From an uncultured Bryobacterales bacterium (GTDB lineage: Bacteria > Acidobacteriota > Terriglobia > Bryobacterales > UBA6623), in NCBI GenBank assembly GCA_951813605.1, contig OX638379.1, positions 3,590,062 through 3,654,061 of the forward strand: DNA of 64,000 nucleotides. The letters are read 5' to 3'. The position numbers and the translations under genes are program-made. The notes beneath the pieces are model-generated. The model saw only the letters and a program-made list of their open reading frames with translations, did no database searches and was not told the DNA's origin. Below are positions 51,803 to 60,270 of this stretch, one piece after another (within the stretch, counting starts at the first letter, position 1; the number at the start of each line of letters is the position of its first letter).

Positions 51803-52444
51803 TCAGCCATATGACGCCAAGCAGGCTGCAATCTCGGCCCGCGAAACCGCACCCTGCCTAATGAGCCGCCATTGCGTATGCGTGATGTCGACGGTCGTCG
51901 TCACGCGCCCGTCGAGGGAGCCGCCATCCAGAATCAGCCGAATCCTCCCGTCCATCGTGCCTAGCACTTCAAAGCCGGTGCGGCAGGTGGGCCGTCCCGA
52001 CACATTCGCGCTCGTGGCAATGAGGGGAGTTCCCGCGGCGGCAACCAACTCCGTCACAAGAGGAGCCGCGGAGCGCCGTAAAGCGAGCCGTCCGGTGTTC
52101 CCGGTCACGCGCAGCGGCACCTTTGAGGAGGCCGGAACGATTACGGTCAGGAGACCGGGCCAAAACTGGCGGGTGAGCAGGTAAAAGCTCGACGAAAGCC
52201 AAGAAGTATATTCCTCCGCCATCGGGACTCCGTCGACCAGCAGGGGAAGGGATCGATGCAGCTGGCGCCGCTTTGCTTCGAAGACCTTGGCAACAGCATT
52301 GAGGTTGAACGGGTCCGCCACCAAGACATACAAGGCGTCGCTGGGAATCGCAATCACCTCGCCATCGCGCACCGCATCGATCGCCGCCGAGACCGCGCGC
52401 TCGTCCGGCTCGTCGATCGATGTCTCAATCAGGCGCGTGGTCAA
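51803..52444 (-). CDS. L-threonylcarbamoyladenylate synthase (TsaC/Sua5/YrdC family), 213 aa
   Basis: YrdC-fold signatures: EVIAIPSDALYVLVADPFNLNAVAKVFEAKRRQLHRSLPLLVDG (the usual KxR-type AKxR is changed to AKRRQ), FWPGLLTVIVPAS, RVTGNTGRLALRRSAAPLV and PLIATSANVSG. The enzyme makes threonylcarbamoyl-AMP from Thr, bicarbonate and ATP for the universal t6A37 tRNA modification. The start is a TTG at 52442-52444, the only candidate giving a normal N-terminus; there is no strong Shine-Dalgarno. It diverges from uvrC with a 320-base gap. Confidence 0.85.
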   Translation of the reverse strand: MTTRLIETSIDEPDERAVSAAIDAVRDGEVIAIPSDALYVLVADPFNLNAVAKVFEAKRRQLHRSLPLLVDGVPMAEEYTSWLSSSFYLLTRQFWPGLLTVIVPASSKVPLRVTGNTGRLALRRSAAPLVTELVAAAGTPLIATSANVSGRPTCRTGFEVLGTMDGRIRLILDGGSLDGRVTTTVDITHTQWRLIRQGAVSRAEIAACLASYG

Positions 52445-52764
52445 TCTTGAAGGCCACCGAGTTCTAGCAGGCTTCGAAATCAGCCTTGCGCAGGGTTTGA
52501 TTCTACAGCAGGATCGGGTGAGGGATTCGGCGGAGGCGCAAGGTCGAGGCTGGCCACCCAGGATGCCGCATGCACGGCTTCGGGTCGAGGCCACGGCCGG
52601 GCCGGCGCGGGCAAGGATGCCGGCGGTTTCTGAGCGATTCGAGCCGCAGCCGGCCAGTGTCGATCTCGCGGCGTGGAACCTCCCGCCAATCCCGAGCCCC
52701 CGCCGCGATTCCCCGCTCGTTGCAGCCGGTTCCTATACTGAAGCCGTTCGCCCTTCGGCCTGCA
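52445..52764. other. divergent control region of tsaC-like gene and uvrC
   Basis: No gene is present here. TATACT at 52734-52739, 25 nt before the uvrC ATG, is a plausible -10 box, but the -35 is not recognisable. Confidence 0.4.
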
Positions 52765-54621
52765 ATGCGTCTCCCGTCCCATTGGGAACAACTTAAGGAG
52801 GCAGCGTGGGAACTGCCTTCGCTGCCTGGCGTCTACCAGTTCCTAGGAGCGGGTGGCAAGGTTTTATACATCGGCAAGGCGAAGAGCCTGCGCGACAGGG
52901 TGCGCAACTACTTCTCGAGCGAAGCCATGGCCGACTCCAAGCGGGGCGGCCTGCTGCTCGAGGCCCGGTCGATTAGCGGTATCGTTGTCAGCAACGAGAA
53001 AGAAGCGCTCGCTTTAGAGAACAACCTCATTAAGGAGCACCAGCCGAAATACAACGTCCTGCTCCGGGACGACAAGACGTATCCCTACATCAAGCTGACT
53101 CGCGAGAAATACCCGCGCGTCTACGTGACACGCCGACTGAAGAAGGACGGCTCGACGTATTTCGGGCCGTACTTCCCGGGCAACCTGGCACACCGCCTAG
53201 TGCATTTCATCCACCGGCACTTCAAGGTGCCTTCGTGCAGCATCGACCTGCGCAGGAACCACCCGCGGCCCTGCCTCGAGTACCACATTGATCGCTGCTG
53301 GGGGCCGTGCGTGCAAGGACTGGTTTCCGACGAGACGTACCAGCGGGCCGCCGAGGACGTCAAGGCCTTCCTGGGGGGACGCAGGAACGAGCTGGTCCGC
53401 GACCTTCGGGCGCGCATGCTGGCAGCTTCCGAAGCATTGGAATTCGAAAAGGCCGCAGGGCTGCGCAACCTTGTCTCGACTGTCGAGGAGATTACCGAGC
53501 GCCAGCGGATGGCGGCGGCAGAGGGCCGGGACATGGACATTTTCGGCATTCACGCCGAGCCGCCGCTAGTGGCGGCCAACATCTTCCATGTCCGCAACGG
53601 GAGAGTCGTCGACCGGCGCGAGCTCTACTGGGAAGAGATCGAGTCCTTCGACATCGCCGATTTCCTCGAGAGCCTGCTGCCGCAGGTCTACTTGGGCCAG
53701 CGGCACGCCCCGTCCTTGGTGCGGGTGCCCGCCAGATTCGACGGCATTGCAGCCCTCGCGGAGCTGCTCTCGGAGAAGCGCGGCAGCAAAGTCGACATCG
53801 CCGTGCCGCTCCGAGGCTCGAAGAAGGCCTTGCTGGACCTGGTCGTCACCAACGCCCGCCATTGTTTCGAGCAGAGGTTCCGCGTGCGCAAGCCGAGCGC
53901 GGCCCAAATCTCCGAGGCCTGGGCCGAAGCTCTCAACCTGCCTCCCCCCGAGGAAGGCATCCGGTCCGTCAACCGGATCGAGTGCTTCGACATTTCCCAT
54001 ACCCAAGGCACGGAGGTCGTCGCTTCGATGGTGGTCTGGGAAGACGGTCGCATGAAGAAGAGCGACTACCGGAAGTTCATCGTCAGCCGGCAGGCCAATG
54101 ACGACTTCGCGGCCATGCGAGAAGTGGTCAGACGGCGGTACGCCCGCCGGCGGAAGGCAGGCAGGGCCTTCCCTTCGTTCGTGCTAGTCGACGGCGGCCT
54201 CGGGCAGCTGCACGCGGCCGCGGACGCCTTGGAGGAGCTCGGGGCCGCGGCCCAGCCGCTGGCAGCGATCGCGAAACGGGAAGAGACGCTCTACGTCTAC
54301 GGCCAAGAGGACGAGCCGATCCAGCTGGACCGGTTCAACCCCATCCTGCATACCATCCAGCGGATCCGGGACGAGGCGCATCGGTTTGCGATCGCTTTCC
54401 ACCGGCAGCGTCGCTCGAAGCGCGCATTGCAATCAGAGCTGCTGGAAATCCGCGGAGTGGGCGAGGCCACCGCCCGCAAGCTGCTGCGCTCGTTCGGCAG
54501 CGTGGCGGGAGTTCGGGCCAGCGCGCTGGAAGACCTGGCGGCGGCGGTCGGGGCGCGCCGGGCGCGAGCCATCCGCGCGCATTTCGACCGCAAGGGCGGC
54601 AATCAGGCCCAGCAGCTGTAG
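52765..54621 (+). CDS. uvrC: excinuclease ABC subunit C, 618 aa
   Basis: An N-terminal GIY-YIG nuclease domain (LPGVYQFLGAGGKVLYIGKAKSLRDRVRNYF), a UvrB-interacting UVR motif near 200-235 (RDLRARMLAASEALEFEKAAGLRNLV), the RNase-H-like C-terminal nuclease (IECFDISHTQGTEVVASMVVWEDGRMKKSDYRKF) and a helix-hairpin-helix pair (ELLEIRGVGEATARKLLRSFGSVAGV). It makes the dual incisions in nucleotide-excision repair after UvrAB bind the lesion. Full length. The ATG at 52765 is chosen by homology; upstream frame is not UvrC-like. The last 19 nt overlap the convergent ABC-ATPase gene. Confidence 0.95.
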   Translation: MRLPSHWEQLKEAAWELPSLPGVYQFLGAGGKVLYIGKAKSLRDRVRNYFSSEAMADSKRGGLLLEARSISGIVVSNEKEALALENNLIKEHQPKYNVLLRDDKTYPYIKLTREKYPRVYVTRRLKKDGSTYFGPYFPGNLAHRLVHFIHRHFKVPSCSIDLRRNHPRPCLEYHIDRCWGPCVQGLVSDETYQRAAEDVKAFLGGRRNELVRDLRARMLAASEALEFEKAAGLRNLVSTVEEITERQRMAAAEGRDMDIFGIHAEPPLVAANIFHVRNGRVVDRRELYWEEIESFDIADFLESLLPQVYLGQRHAPSLVRVPARFDGIAALAELLSEKRGSKVDIAVPLRGSKKALLDLVVTNARHCFEQRFRVRKPSAAQISEAWAEALNLPPPEEGIRSVNRIECFDISHTQGTEVVASMVVWEDGRMKKSDYRKFIVSRQANDDFAAMREVVRRRYARRRKAGRAFPSFVLVDGGLGQLHAAADALEELGAAAQPLAAIAKREETLYVYGQEDEPIQLDRFNPILHTIQRIRDEAHRFAIAFHRQRRSKRALQSELLEIRGVGEATARKLLRSFGSVAGVRASALEDLAAAVGARRARAIRAHFDRKGGNQAQQL

Positions 54622-55400
54622 TAGCCGCCCTTGGCCTCGACCTCGATGGGCATGCCGTAGACCTGCGACAGCATCTCCGCAGCGAGGAGCCTGTCCTTGG
54701 GGCCGTCGGCGTGAATCTTCCCTTTGTTCAGTAGGATCACCCGCGTCACCTCGGGCACGATGTCAGGCAGGTGATGTGTCACGTAGATCAGGCTGGTACC
54801 CAATGCGGCGATCCCGCGCAGCGTCTCGCGCAGCTCGAGCGCGGCGCGGATGTCGAGACCGTTCGAGGGCTCGTCCAGCAGGAGCGCCCGCGGCTCGTTG
54901 ACGAGGGCCCGGCCGATCACCACGCGCTTGGCCTCGCCCGTGGACATGGCGTTCACGGGCTTGTCGCGAAGGTGCTCGGCATTCATCAGCCGCAGCACCG
55001 CGCTTCCCCGCCGTTCCATCGCGTCGGTAACGGGATGCTGGGGCCACAGCTCGAAGCTGGAGTAGTATCCAGACAGCACCACGCTGCGACCCGTGGCGCT
55101 TCTCGAGCAAGCCTGTACCATCTCGTTCGAGACGATGGCGATCAGCTTGCGCATGTCGTGGACGTGCCAGTCCGAGCGGCCGAACAGCTTCATCACCGGG
55201 CGGTACCGCCTCACGGGATGGTCGTACCGCATCATCGTCCGGATTAGCGTGGACTTGCCGGATCCGTTCGGGCCGATGATGGCCACGTGCTGCCCGCAAG
55301 GAATCGCAAGCGAGACACCGTCCAGAGCAAGGGTGTCGCCCCGGTAGACGGTGATGTTGCGGAAGTCCAGGAGGGGAGGGGCCTGCGCGGAGTGCGTCAT
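54603..55400 (-). CDS. stand-alone ABC transporter ATP-binding protein, 265 aa
   Basis: A single nucleotide-binding domain: Walker A IGPNGSGKST, a Q-loop-like SNEMVQ, signature MSTGEAKR (for LSGGQ), Walker B LLLDEPSNGLD, and the switch His in VTHHLPDIV. No permease is adjacent. The sequence after Walker A (TLIRTMMRYDHPVRRYRPV) is of the ModF/iron-complex type of cytosolic ATPase. It might power a permease elsewhere or work as a translation or repair factor; its convergent overlap with uvrC is positional only. The start at 55400 has a weak Shine-Dalgarno. Confidence 0.82.
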   Translation of the reverse strand: MTHSAQAPPLLDFRNITVYRGDTLALDGVSLAIPCGQHVAIIGPNGSGKSTLIRTMMRYDHPVRRYRPVMKLFGRSDWHVHDMRKLIAIVSNEMVQACSRSATGRSVVLSGYYSSFELWPQHPVTDAMERRGSAVLRLMNAEHLRDKPVNAMSTGEAKRVVIGRALVNEPRALLLDEPSNGLDIRAALELRETLRGIAALGTSLIYVTHHLPDIVPEVTRVILLNKGKIHADGPKDRLLAAEMLSQVYGMPIEVEAKGGYYSCWA

Positions 55401-55446
55401 TGTGAAATCAAGCCGGTTGGGTGCTGCAACAGGGATTGCGGAGCTG

Positions 55447-56013
55447 CTATGAATTCCGCAGGAAGTTACCGAGCAGCCGCTTGCCCGAGGCGGTCAGAAT
55501 CGATTCCGGATGGAATTGCACGCCTTCAACCGGCCAGTGCCGATGGCGGATGCCCATGACGATGCCGTCCTTGGTCCAAGCCGAGACCTCGAGGTCGTCC
55601 GGCAAAGTATCGCGCTCGACGATCAGCGAGTGGTAGCGGGTCGCGACGAAGCCCTGCCCGAGGCCCTCGAAGACGGTGCGACCGTCGTGATGCACCAAGC
55701 TGACCTTGCCATGCATGAGGTAAGGGGCGCGAATGACGTTCCCGCCGAAAGCTTCGCCGATGGACTGGTGGCCGAGGCAGACGCCTAGGATCGGCACCTT
55801 TCCGGCCATGTCCCGGATGAGATCGACGCAGATGCCGGCTTCGCTCGGCGTGCAGGGTCCGGGCGAGATCACGATGCGCTCGGGTTTCATGGCCCGGACG
55901 TCCTCCAAAGTGATTTCGTCGTTGCGCTTGACCGTCATCGACGCTCCCAGCTCGCCTAGGAACTGCACTAGGTTGAATGTGAACGAGTCGTAGTTGTCGA
56001 CAACGAGGATCAT
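55447..56013 (-). CDS. anthranilate/aminodeoxychorismate synthase glutamine amidotransferase component, 188 aa
   Basis: A class I glutamine amidotransferase: [21 protein letters not shown] at the N-terminus, [11 protein letters not shown], the catalytic Cys in [26 protein letters not shown] and the His-Glu pair in [13 protein letters not shown]. It supplies ammonia for anthranilate (TrpG) or 4-amino-4-deoxychorismate (PabA) synthesis; with no trpE or pabB nearby, which one cannot be decided, and one protein may serve both. AGGAG lies just before the ATG. It is co-oriented with the ABC ATPase 46 nt downstream. Confidence 0.9.
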   Translation of the reverse strand: MILVVDNYDSFTFNLVQFLGELGASMTVKRNDEITLEDVRAMKPERIVISPGPCTPSEAGICVDLIRDMAGKVPILGVCLGHQSIGEAFGGNVIRAPYLMHGKVSLVHHDGRTVFEGLGQGFVATRYHSLIVERDTLPDDLEVSAWTKDGIVMGIRHRHWPVEGVQFHPESILTASGKRLLGNFLRNS

Positions 56014-56780
56014 CCCCTCCTATTCTCACCTGTTCGGCGCTGGTAGGAACGGTGCCAAGCGACTAGCGACATCGTGGCCGCACCGAAGCATGCTCTCAAT
56101 AGCTCGGGAGTGCGGGCTGAGTGCCGCGACCGCGAGGCGCATCGTTAATGCGTTCGGCCCCCGGCCGCATCGCATTGAGACGTTCAGGTTGTCTCGAGAC
56201 CGGCGGTGCGTCGAACGAGTTTGTAATGCACGCGGTCGCCAAAGCTTCACGCCGGAGCGCTCCGTCGGGTTATGGGCCGACGACAAGCCTCCAATTCCAG
56301 CCATGAAGCCTACCCAGCCGGTGCGGCCCATGGCAACCCGGCACGACGGAGGGCCAGGAACGCTTCACGCCACACCAAGGGCGCTGGCTCGACAGTGCGT
56401 TCGCGACGGCCTAGCCTTGGCCACCTTTTCGCCGCAATCTGTCGAGGCGAATAGGCCAAGGCAGGGTGCGAGTCTGTGCCTCGCGCGATGCCGGACTCAG
56501 TGGACTGCCCGCACTCCGGCGGGATGTCCGGTTCATTAGCCGGCCGAGCGCGGCGTTGGCCGTAGAATTGCCGCTGCGAAGCCCGTACACTAGAGTCCGT
56601 CGTCGACTTGCCTTGGAGCGGGCGCAGCGCGGCTGACATCCCGGAGGAACCCGGCAAACTCGAAATGCTGTGCATAGGCCGCACGTATCCCAGCGTCTAC
56701 GTCGCGATCCTGCAGCGTCGGATAACGCGCGCGTCCAATTCGATAGCTGCAACGACTCAATCGAAAGGAAGCGAAAACCC
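56014..56780. other. 767-base gene-free stretch
   Basis: No supported gene on either strand. ORFs here are short or Arg/Ala-rich and unlike any family. Promoters for the flanking divergent genes are expected but not seen. Confidence 0.4.
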
Positions 56781-57875
56781 ATGAACCGAAGAGCTTTCAT
56801 TGCCTCGGCAGCCGCAGGGGCGACAACCGCCTCCTGCGCCAAGGGGCCGGAGCCAAGCGAGACCTCGTACGCTCCGATGCGCATGCATGTCGGTGCGCAG
56901 AGGAGCCCGACAAACGTCGAGATGCTGCAATTCCTGAAGCGGCACGGAGTGAACCACTGCTGCGGCTACCCCCCCGACCCCGGGGAGCGCGGCTACTGGC
57001 TGCGCGAGGATCTCGAAAAGACTCGAGAGCTATGCGAAGCCGAAGGCGTGGCGCTCGACATGGTGGCCCTGCCGTTCCTGGCGTCCTCGCACATTGACCG
57101 GGAGAAGCGCGGGGCCATCATGCTAGGCCAATCCCCGGAGCGGGACCGCGATATCGATCACATTCACAAGATGATCCAAGGTTGCGCCGAAGCCGGCATC
57201 CCTGCATTCAAGTACAACATGAGCATCCTGGGAGTTCTGCGCACGGAGCGCACCCCGGGACGGGGCGGGTCGCTCTACTCCACGTGGCGTCTCGAGGAGG
57301 CGGTGCCGGATCCGCCGCTCACGAGGGCGGGGCACGTGGAGGAGGACACGGCTTGGGAGCGCATCACGTATTTCCTAGACCGCGTCATCCCAGTCGCGAA
57401 CGAGTACAAGATACGCGCGGCCTGCCACCCGCATGACCCGGGCGTGCCGCCGGAAGGCTACCAAGGCGTCGCGCGGGTGCTCGGCACTCCCGAAGGCCTT
57501 TACAAGTTCATGGGCATCCAGGAGAGCCCCTATCACGGCTTCAACCTCTGTCTCGGGACCACGTCCGAGATGCTGCAAGACCCAGCCACCGAGATCCACG
57601 AAGTGATCCGCCGAATCGGCCGCCCGGGGAAGCTGTTCAATATCCACTTCCGCAACATCCGCGGCAAGCGCGACAACTTCCAGGAAGTTTATCCCGACGA
57701 GGGCGACTTGAACATGGTCGAAGCAGCCCGCACGCTGTGGGAAGTCGACTATCCCTACATGCTGATGCCGGACCACATGCCCAGGCACGCCGACGACCCC
57801 AGGGGCCGGCAAGGATTCGCTTACGGGTTCGGATACATCAAGGGCCTTCTGCAAGCGTTGCGGTCAACAGCCTGA
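56781..57875 (+). CDS. exported mannonate-dehydratase-like TIM-barrel protein, 364 aa
   Basis: The start at 56781 is supported by AAAGGAAG about 10 nt upstream and by the leader MNRRAFIASAAAGATTASCA, which has both an Arg-Arg and a possible lipobox Cys. The barrel holds the UxuA-type CHPHDPGVPPEGYQGVARVLG, then HGFNLCLGTTSEML, FNIHFRNIRGKRDNFQEVYPDEGD and LMPDHMPRH with the metal-binding Cys/His/Asp residues. It differs from the exported relative at 15407 (HPHDPG for HPDDPP), so the two belong to different branches and may handle different uronic acids. Real substrate unproven. Confidence 0.82.
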   Translation: MNRRAFIASAAAGATTASCAKGPEPSETSYAPMRMHVGAQRSPTNVEMLQFLKRHGVNHCCGYPPDPGERGYWLREDLEKTRELCEAEGVALDMVALPFLASSHIDREKRGAIMLGQSPERDRDIDHIHKMIQGCAEAGIPAFKYNMSILGVLRTERTPGRGGSLYSTWRLEEAVPDPPLTRAGHVEEDTAWERITYFLDRVIPVANEYKIRAACHPHDPGVPPEGYQGVARVLGTPEGLYKFMGIQESPYHGFNLCLGTTSEMLQDPATEIHEVIRRIGRPGKLFNIHFRNIRGKRDNFQEVYPDEGDLNMVEAARTLWEVDYPYMLMPDHMPRHADDPRGRQGFAYGFGYIKGLLQALRSTA

Positions 57876-57980
57876 ACTGTGACTTCCGCGTCAGCGGCGC
57901 AGAGCCCCGCCCTCCCGGTTGCGTGGGTGAGCGGTGTCGATCGAAGGCTGTGCTACCGTCGAATTTCCACAGTTTGATCG

Positions 57981-58949
57981 ATGCCTTCAGTTCCCGCAGT
58001 GGAAGTCTCCGAGTGCGCCTTCAGCTACGGCAAGGCTCGCGCCTTAGGCGGTGTCAGCTTCCGCGTTTCACCGGGCTCCATTTTCGGACTCCTGGGTCCG
58101 AACGGAAGCGGCAAGACCACTCTTTTCCGGATTCTCTCGACCCTGCTGGTGCCGGAGACTGGCAGCGCGAGGGTGTTCGGCGTCGATGTCGCCGAGAACC
58201 CGATCGAGGCGCGCCGACAGATGGGAATCGTGTTCCAGTCCCAGAGCTTGGACCGTCGACTCTCCGTCGAGGAAAACCTGGTCCATCAAGGCCACATGTA
58301 CGGGATGCGGGGAACTAGCCTCGCCTCTCGCGTCAGGGATGTGCTGGGCAAGGTCGGCCTGGCCGAGAGGCAGAACGATCGCGTCGAGACGCTGTCCGGG
58401 GGGCTTCGCCGACGGGCGGATCTGGCCAAGGGTCTGCTGCATGCCCCGAAGCTGCTTCTGCTGGACGAGCCGAGCACGGGTGTCGATCCAGGAGCTCGAC
58501 TCTCTTTCTGGCAGCACCTAGAGGACTTGCGCCGTTCCGACGGGGTGACTGTCCTGCTGACAACGCATTTGCTGGACGAAGCGGACCGTTGCGACCGCCT
58601 TGCAATTCTGGATCGCGGCCGACTGATTAGCGAGGGGTCGCCGCGGGACCTCAAAGCCGAAATCGGAGCGGAAGTCGTTACGCTGGCGACGAGCGCGCCG
58701 TCCGAGGTCGCGACAGTCCTGACGGCCGAGTTCGGCGTGAGCGACGCCCGGGTCAACGGTCGCGAGGTCCGGTTCGAGCATGCGGAAGGCGCGAAATGGA
58801 CCGCGCGCCTGATGGAGCGCTTCGGCGAGCGGATCGAGTCGGTGAAGGTGTCTCGGCCGAGCCTAGAGGACGTGTTCCTGCATCACGCCGGCCACGGATT
58901 CGACACTGAGGGCAAATCATGGGCCGAAACCCCGCATTTCACGTCCTAG
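57981..58949 (+). CDS. ABC exporter ATP-binding protein (DrrA/NodI type), 322 aa
   Basis: Walker A LLGPNGSGKTT, Q-loop GIVFQSQSLDRRLSVEEN, signature LSGGLRRRADLAKGLLHAPKLLLLDEPSTGVDP (Walker B and D-loop), and switch His in TTHLLDEADRCDR. The C-terminal 90 residues are of the DrrA-type tail (EVVTLATSAPSEVATVL, SLEDVFLHHAG). It pairs with an ABC-2 permease; the permease at 45831 is the only candidate in the window. Its 3' end overlaps bshB1 by 31 nt, so translation of the two is coupled even though the products have no obvious link. Confidence 0.88.
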   Translation: MPSVPAVEVSECAFSYGKARALGGVSFRVSPGSIFGLLGPNGSGKTTLFRILSTLLVPETGSARVFGVDVAENPIEARRQMGIVFQSQSLDRRLSVEENLVHQGHMYGMRGTSLASRVRDVLGKVGLAERQNDRVETLSGGLRRRADLAKGLLHAPKLLLLDEPSTGVDPGARLSFWQHLEDLRRSDGVTVLLTTHLLDEADRCDRLAILDRGRLISEGSPRDLKAEIGAEVVTLATSAPSEVATVLTAEFGVSDARVNGREVRFEHAEGAKWTARLMERFGERIESVKVSRPSLEDVFLHHAGHGFDTEGKSWAETPHFTS

Positions 58950-59641
58950 CGATCGCCGCGCATCCGGACGATGTCGAGCAGACGTGCGGCGGCACCTTGC
59001 TTAAGATGGCCGAGCGCGGATACCGCACGGCAATTCTCGACTTGACGGCCGGGGAGATGGGCAGCCGCGGCACGCCGGAAGGGCGGTTGGCGGAGGCCGG
59101 GGAGGCTGCGCGGGTTCTCGGCGTCCGGGCCCGCCGCAACGCCGGGCTGCCGGACTCGCGCTTGGAGAACAATTTCGAGTCCAAGCTCAGAGTCGCCGCC
59201 GAAATCCGATCGCTCAGACCCAGGGTCGTGATCCTGCCGTACTGGGAGGCGCGCCATCCCGACCACGCCCGATGCTCTCGGATCGGCTACGAGGCTTGCT
59301 TCCTGGCCGGGCTTCGAAAGCTTGAGCTGGACGGCGAGCCGCACCGGCCCCTGAAGATCCTGTACTCGTCGATCTATGCCGACGTCCGGCCCAGTTTCGT
59401 AGTGGACATCTCGTCCCAGTTCGAGCGTCGCCTGCAATCCCTGCTCTGCCATCGATCCCAATACGCCGACCAAGAAGTCGCCGCCGGCTTGTTCCCCTCG
59501 GAGGCGGAGGTCGCCGAGCGCATCCGGTCGGCGGCGCGCACCTATGGCGCGCTGATCGACGTCGAATACGGCGAGCCGTTCGTGATCAAGGAATCCCTGC
59601 AAGTCGAGGACATCATGCGGCTCGGCGTCCGCAGCATCTAG
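58919..59641 (+). CDS. bshB1: bacillithiol biosynthesis deacetylase BshB1, 240 aa
   Basis: A PIG-L/LmbE-type zinc deacetylase: AIAAHPDDVEQTCGGTLLKMAERGYRTAILDLTAGEMGSRGTPEGRLAEA with the AHPDD zinc site, and HPDHARCSRIGYEA with the second His. The EMGSRGT..GR stretch and the LPDSRLENN motif are those of BshB1, which removes the acetyl group from GlcNAc-malate in bacillithiol synthesis. It overlaps the ABC ATPase gene by 31 nt, with GAGGG upstream of its ATG. Its stop (59639-59641) overlaps the convergent stop of the VWA pseudogene by 2 nt. Confidence 0.9.
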   Translation: MGRNPAFHVLAIAAHPDDVEQTCGGTLLKMAERGYRTAILDLTAGEMGSRGTPEGRLAEAGEAARVLGVRARRNAGLPDSRLENNFESKLRVAAEIRSLRPRVVILPYWEARHPDHARCSRIGYEACFLAGLRKLELDGEPHRPLKILYSSIYADVRPSFVVDISSQFERRLQSLLCHRSQYADQEVAAGLFPSEAEVAERIRSAARTYGALIDVEYGEPFVIKESLQVEDIMRLGVRSI

Positions 59642-60175
59642 GGGCTCGGCGAACCGATTGCGTCCGGACAGCAGCCGTCGCGAGTGTGCATCTTCTTCAC
59701 CTCCATCCGCGGGCTCGCCAGCTTGATCTTCCGCTCGAGGGGCTCTCCGAGCCCTCGCTCGGGCGCGTAGCCGATGCTGTACGTCCCTCGCATCTCTCCC
59801 TCGATCTGCTGAAACACGTGCGACAGGCGCAGCTGTTCGGAATCGCGGACGCAGCGGCCCCGCATCTGCTCCGACATCCACTCGAGCGCCTCCGCGCCGG
59901 ACTCGTGATCGTTGCGATACGGATACGTTACGAGTCGCCAGTCGAGATACTGGATCGGGCAGACCGCCACATCGGCTCGCACGGCCGCCTTGATGGCGCG
60001 TGAGACACGGACCTTGCTGCCGAAGTCGTAGCCGCCGGAGATGATGACGGCCGCTTTGCACCTTGCGCCCGTCCCGCGCGTGCAAATCGTCCAAGCCGCG
60101 CTGCAGGAATCCGCGCGAATTGCCGAAGTCCTGCCCAAGCTCCACTTCGCGATCAAAGGCCAGCAGGCACGCTAG
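59638..60175 (-). pseudogene. 3' part of a VWA-domain gene cut by the IS1380-family element
   Basis: From the IS edge the frame reads ACLLAFDREVELGQDF, matching DLAFLMSFDRNVELLQDY of the intact paralogue at 62381, then the frame shifts (near 60060) and the rest reads AAVIISGGYDFGSKV, FQQIEGEMRGTYSIGYAPERG and ends ...DAIGSPSP at TAG 59638-59640. About 35 residues present in the paralogue between these blocks are also missing. The gene therefore has at least one frameshift and one deletion beside the insertion. Confidence 0.85.
60172..60175. repeat. target-site duplication CTAG, left copy
   Basis: CTAG at 60172-60175 is repeated at 61896-61899, flanking the element exactly. Removing the element and one copy restores codons for RPKTDLACLLAFD. 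Confidence 0.8.
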
Positions 60176-60192
60176 CCCGGATTTCTCACGAG
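60176..60192 (+). repeat. IS left terminal inverted repeat
   Basis: Seventeen bases matching 13 of 17 of the right end (61879-61895, reverse complement), beginning CCCG at both outer edges. Confidence 0.75.
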
Positions 60193-60217
60193 GGGTAGGG
60201 TATAAGGCCGTGTCTTG

Positions 60218-60226
60218 TGGTATAAT
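60218..60226 (+). promoter_or_regulatory. extended -10 promoter of the transposase
   Basis: TGGTATAAT carries a perfect -10 box (60221-60226) preceded by the TGn extended motif; no -35 is evident. It lies 45 nt before the transposase ATG. Confidence 0.55.
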
Positions 60227-60270
60227 TGGTTTATTATGAACAACTTACCACGTAGCAGAACGACGGCCTT

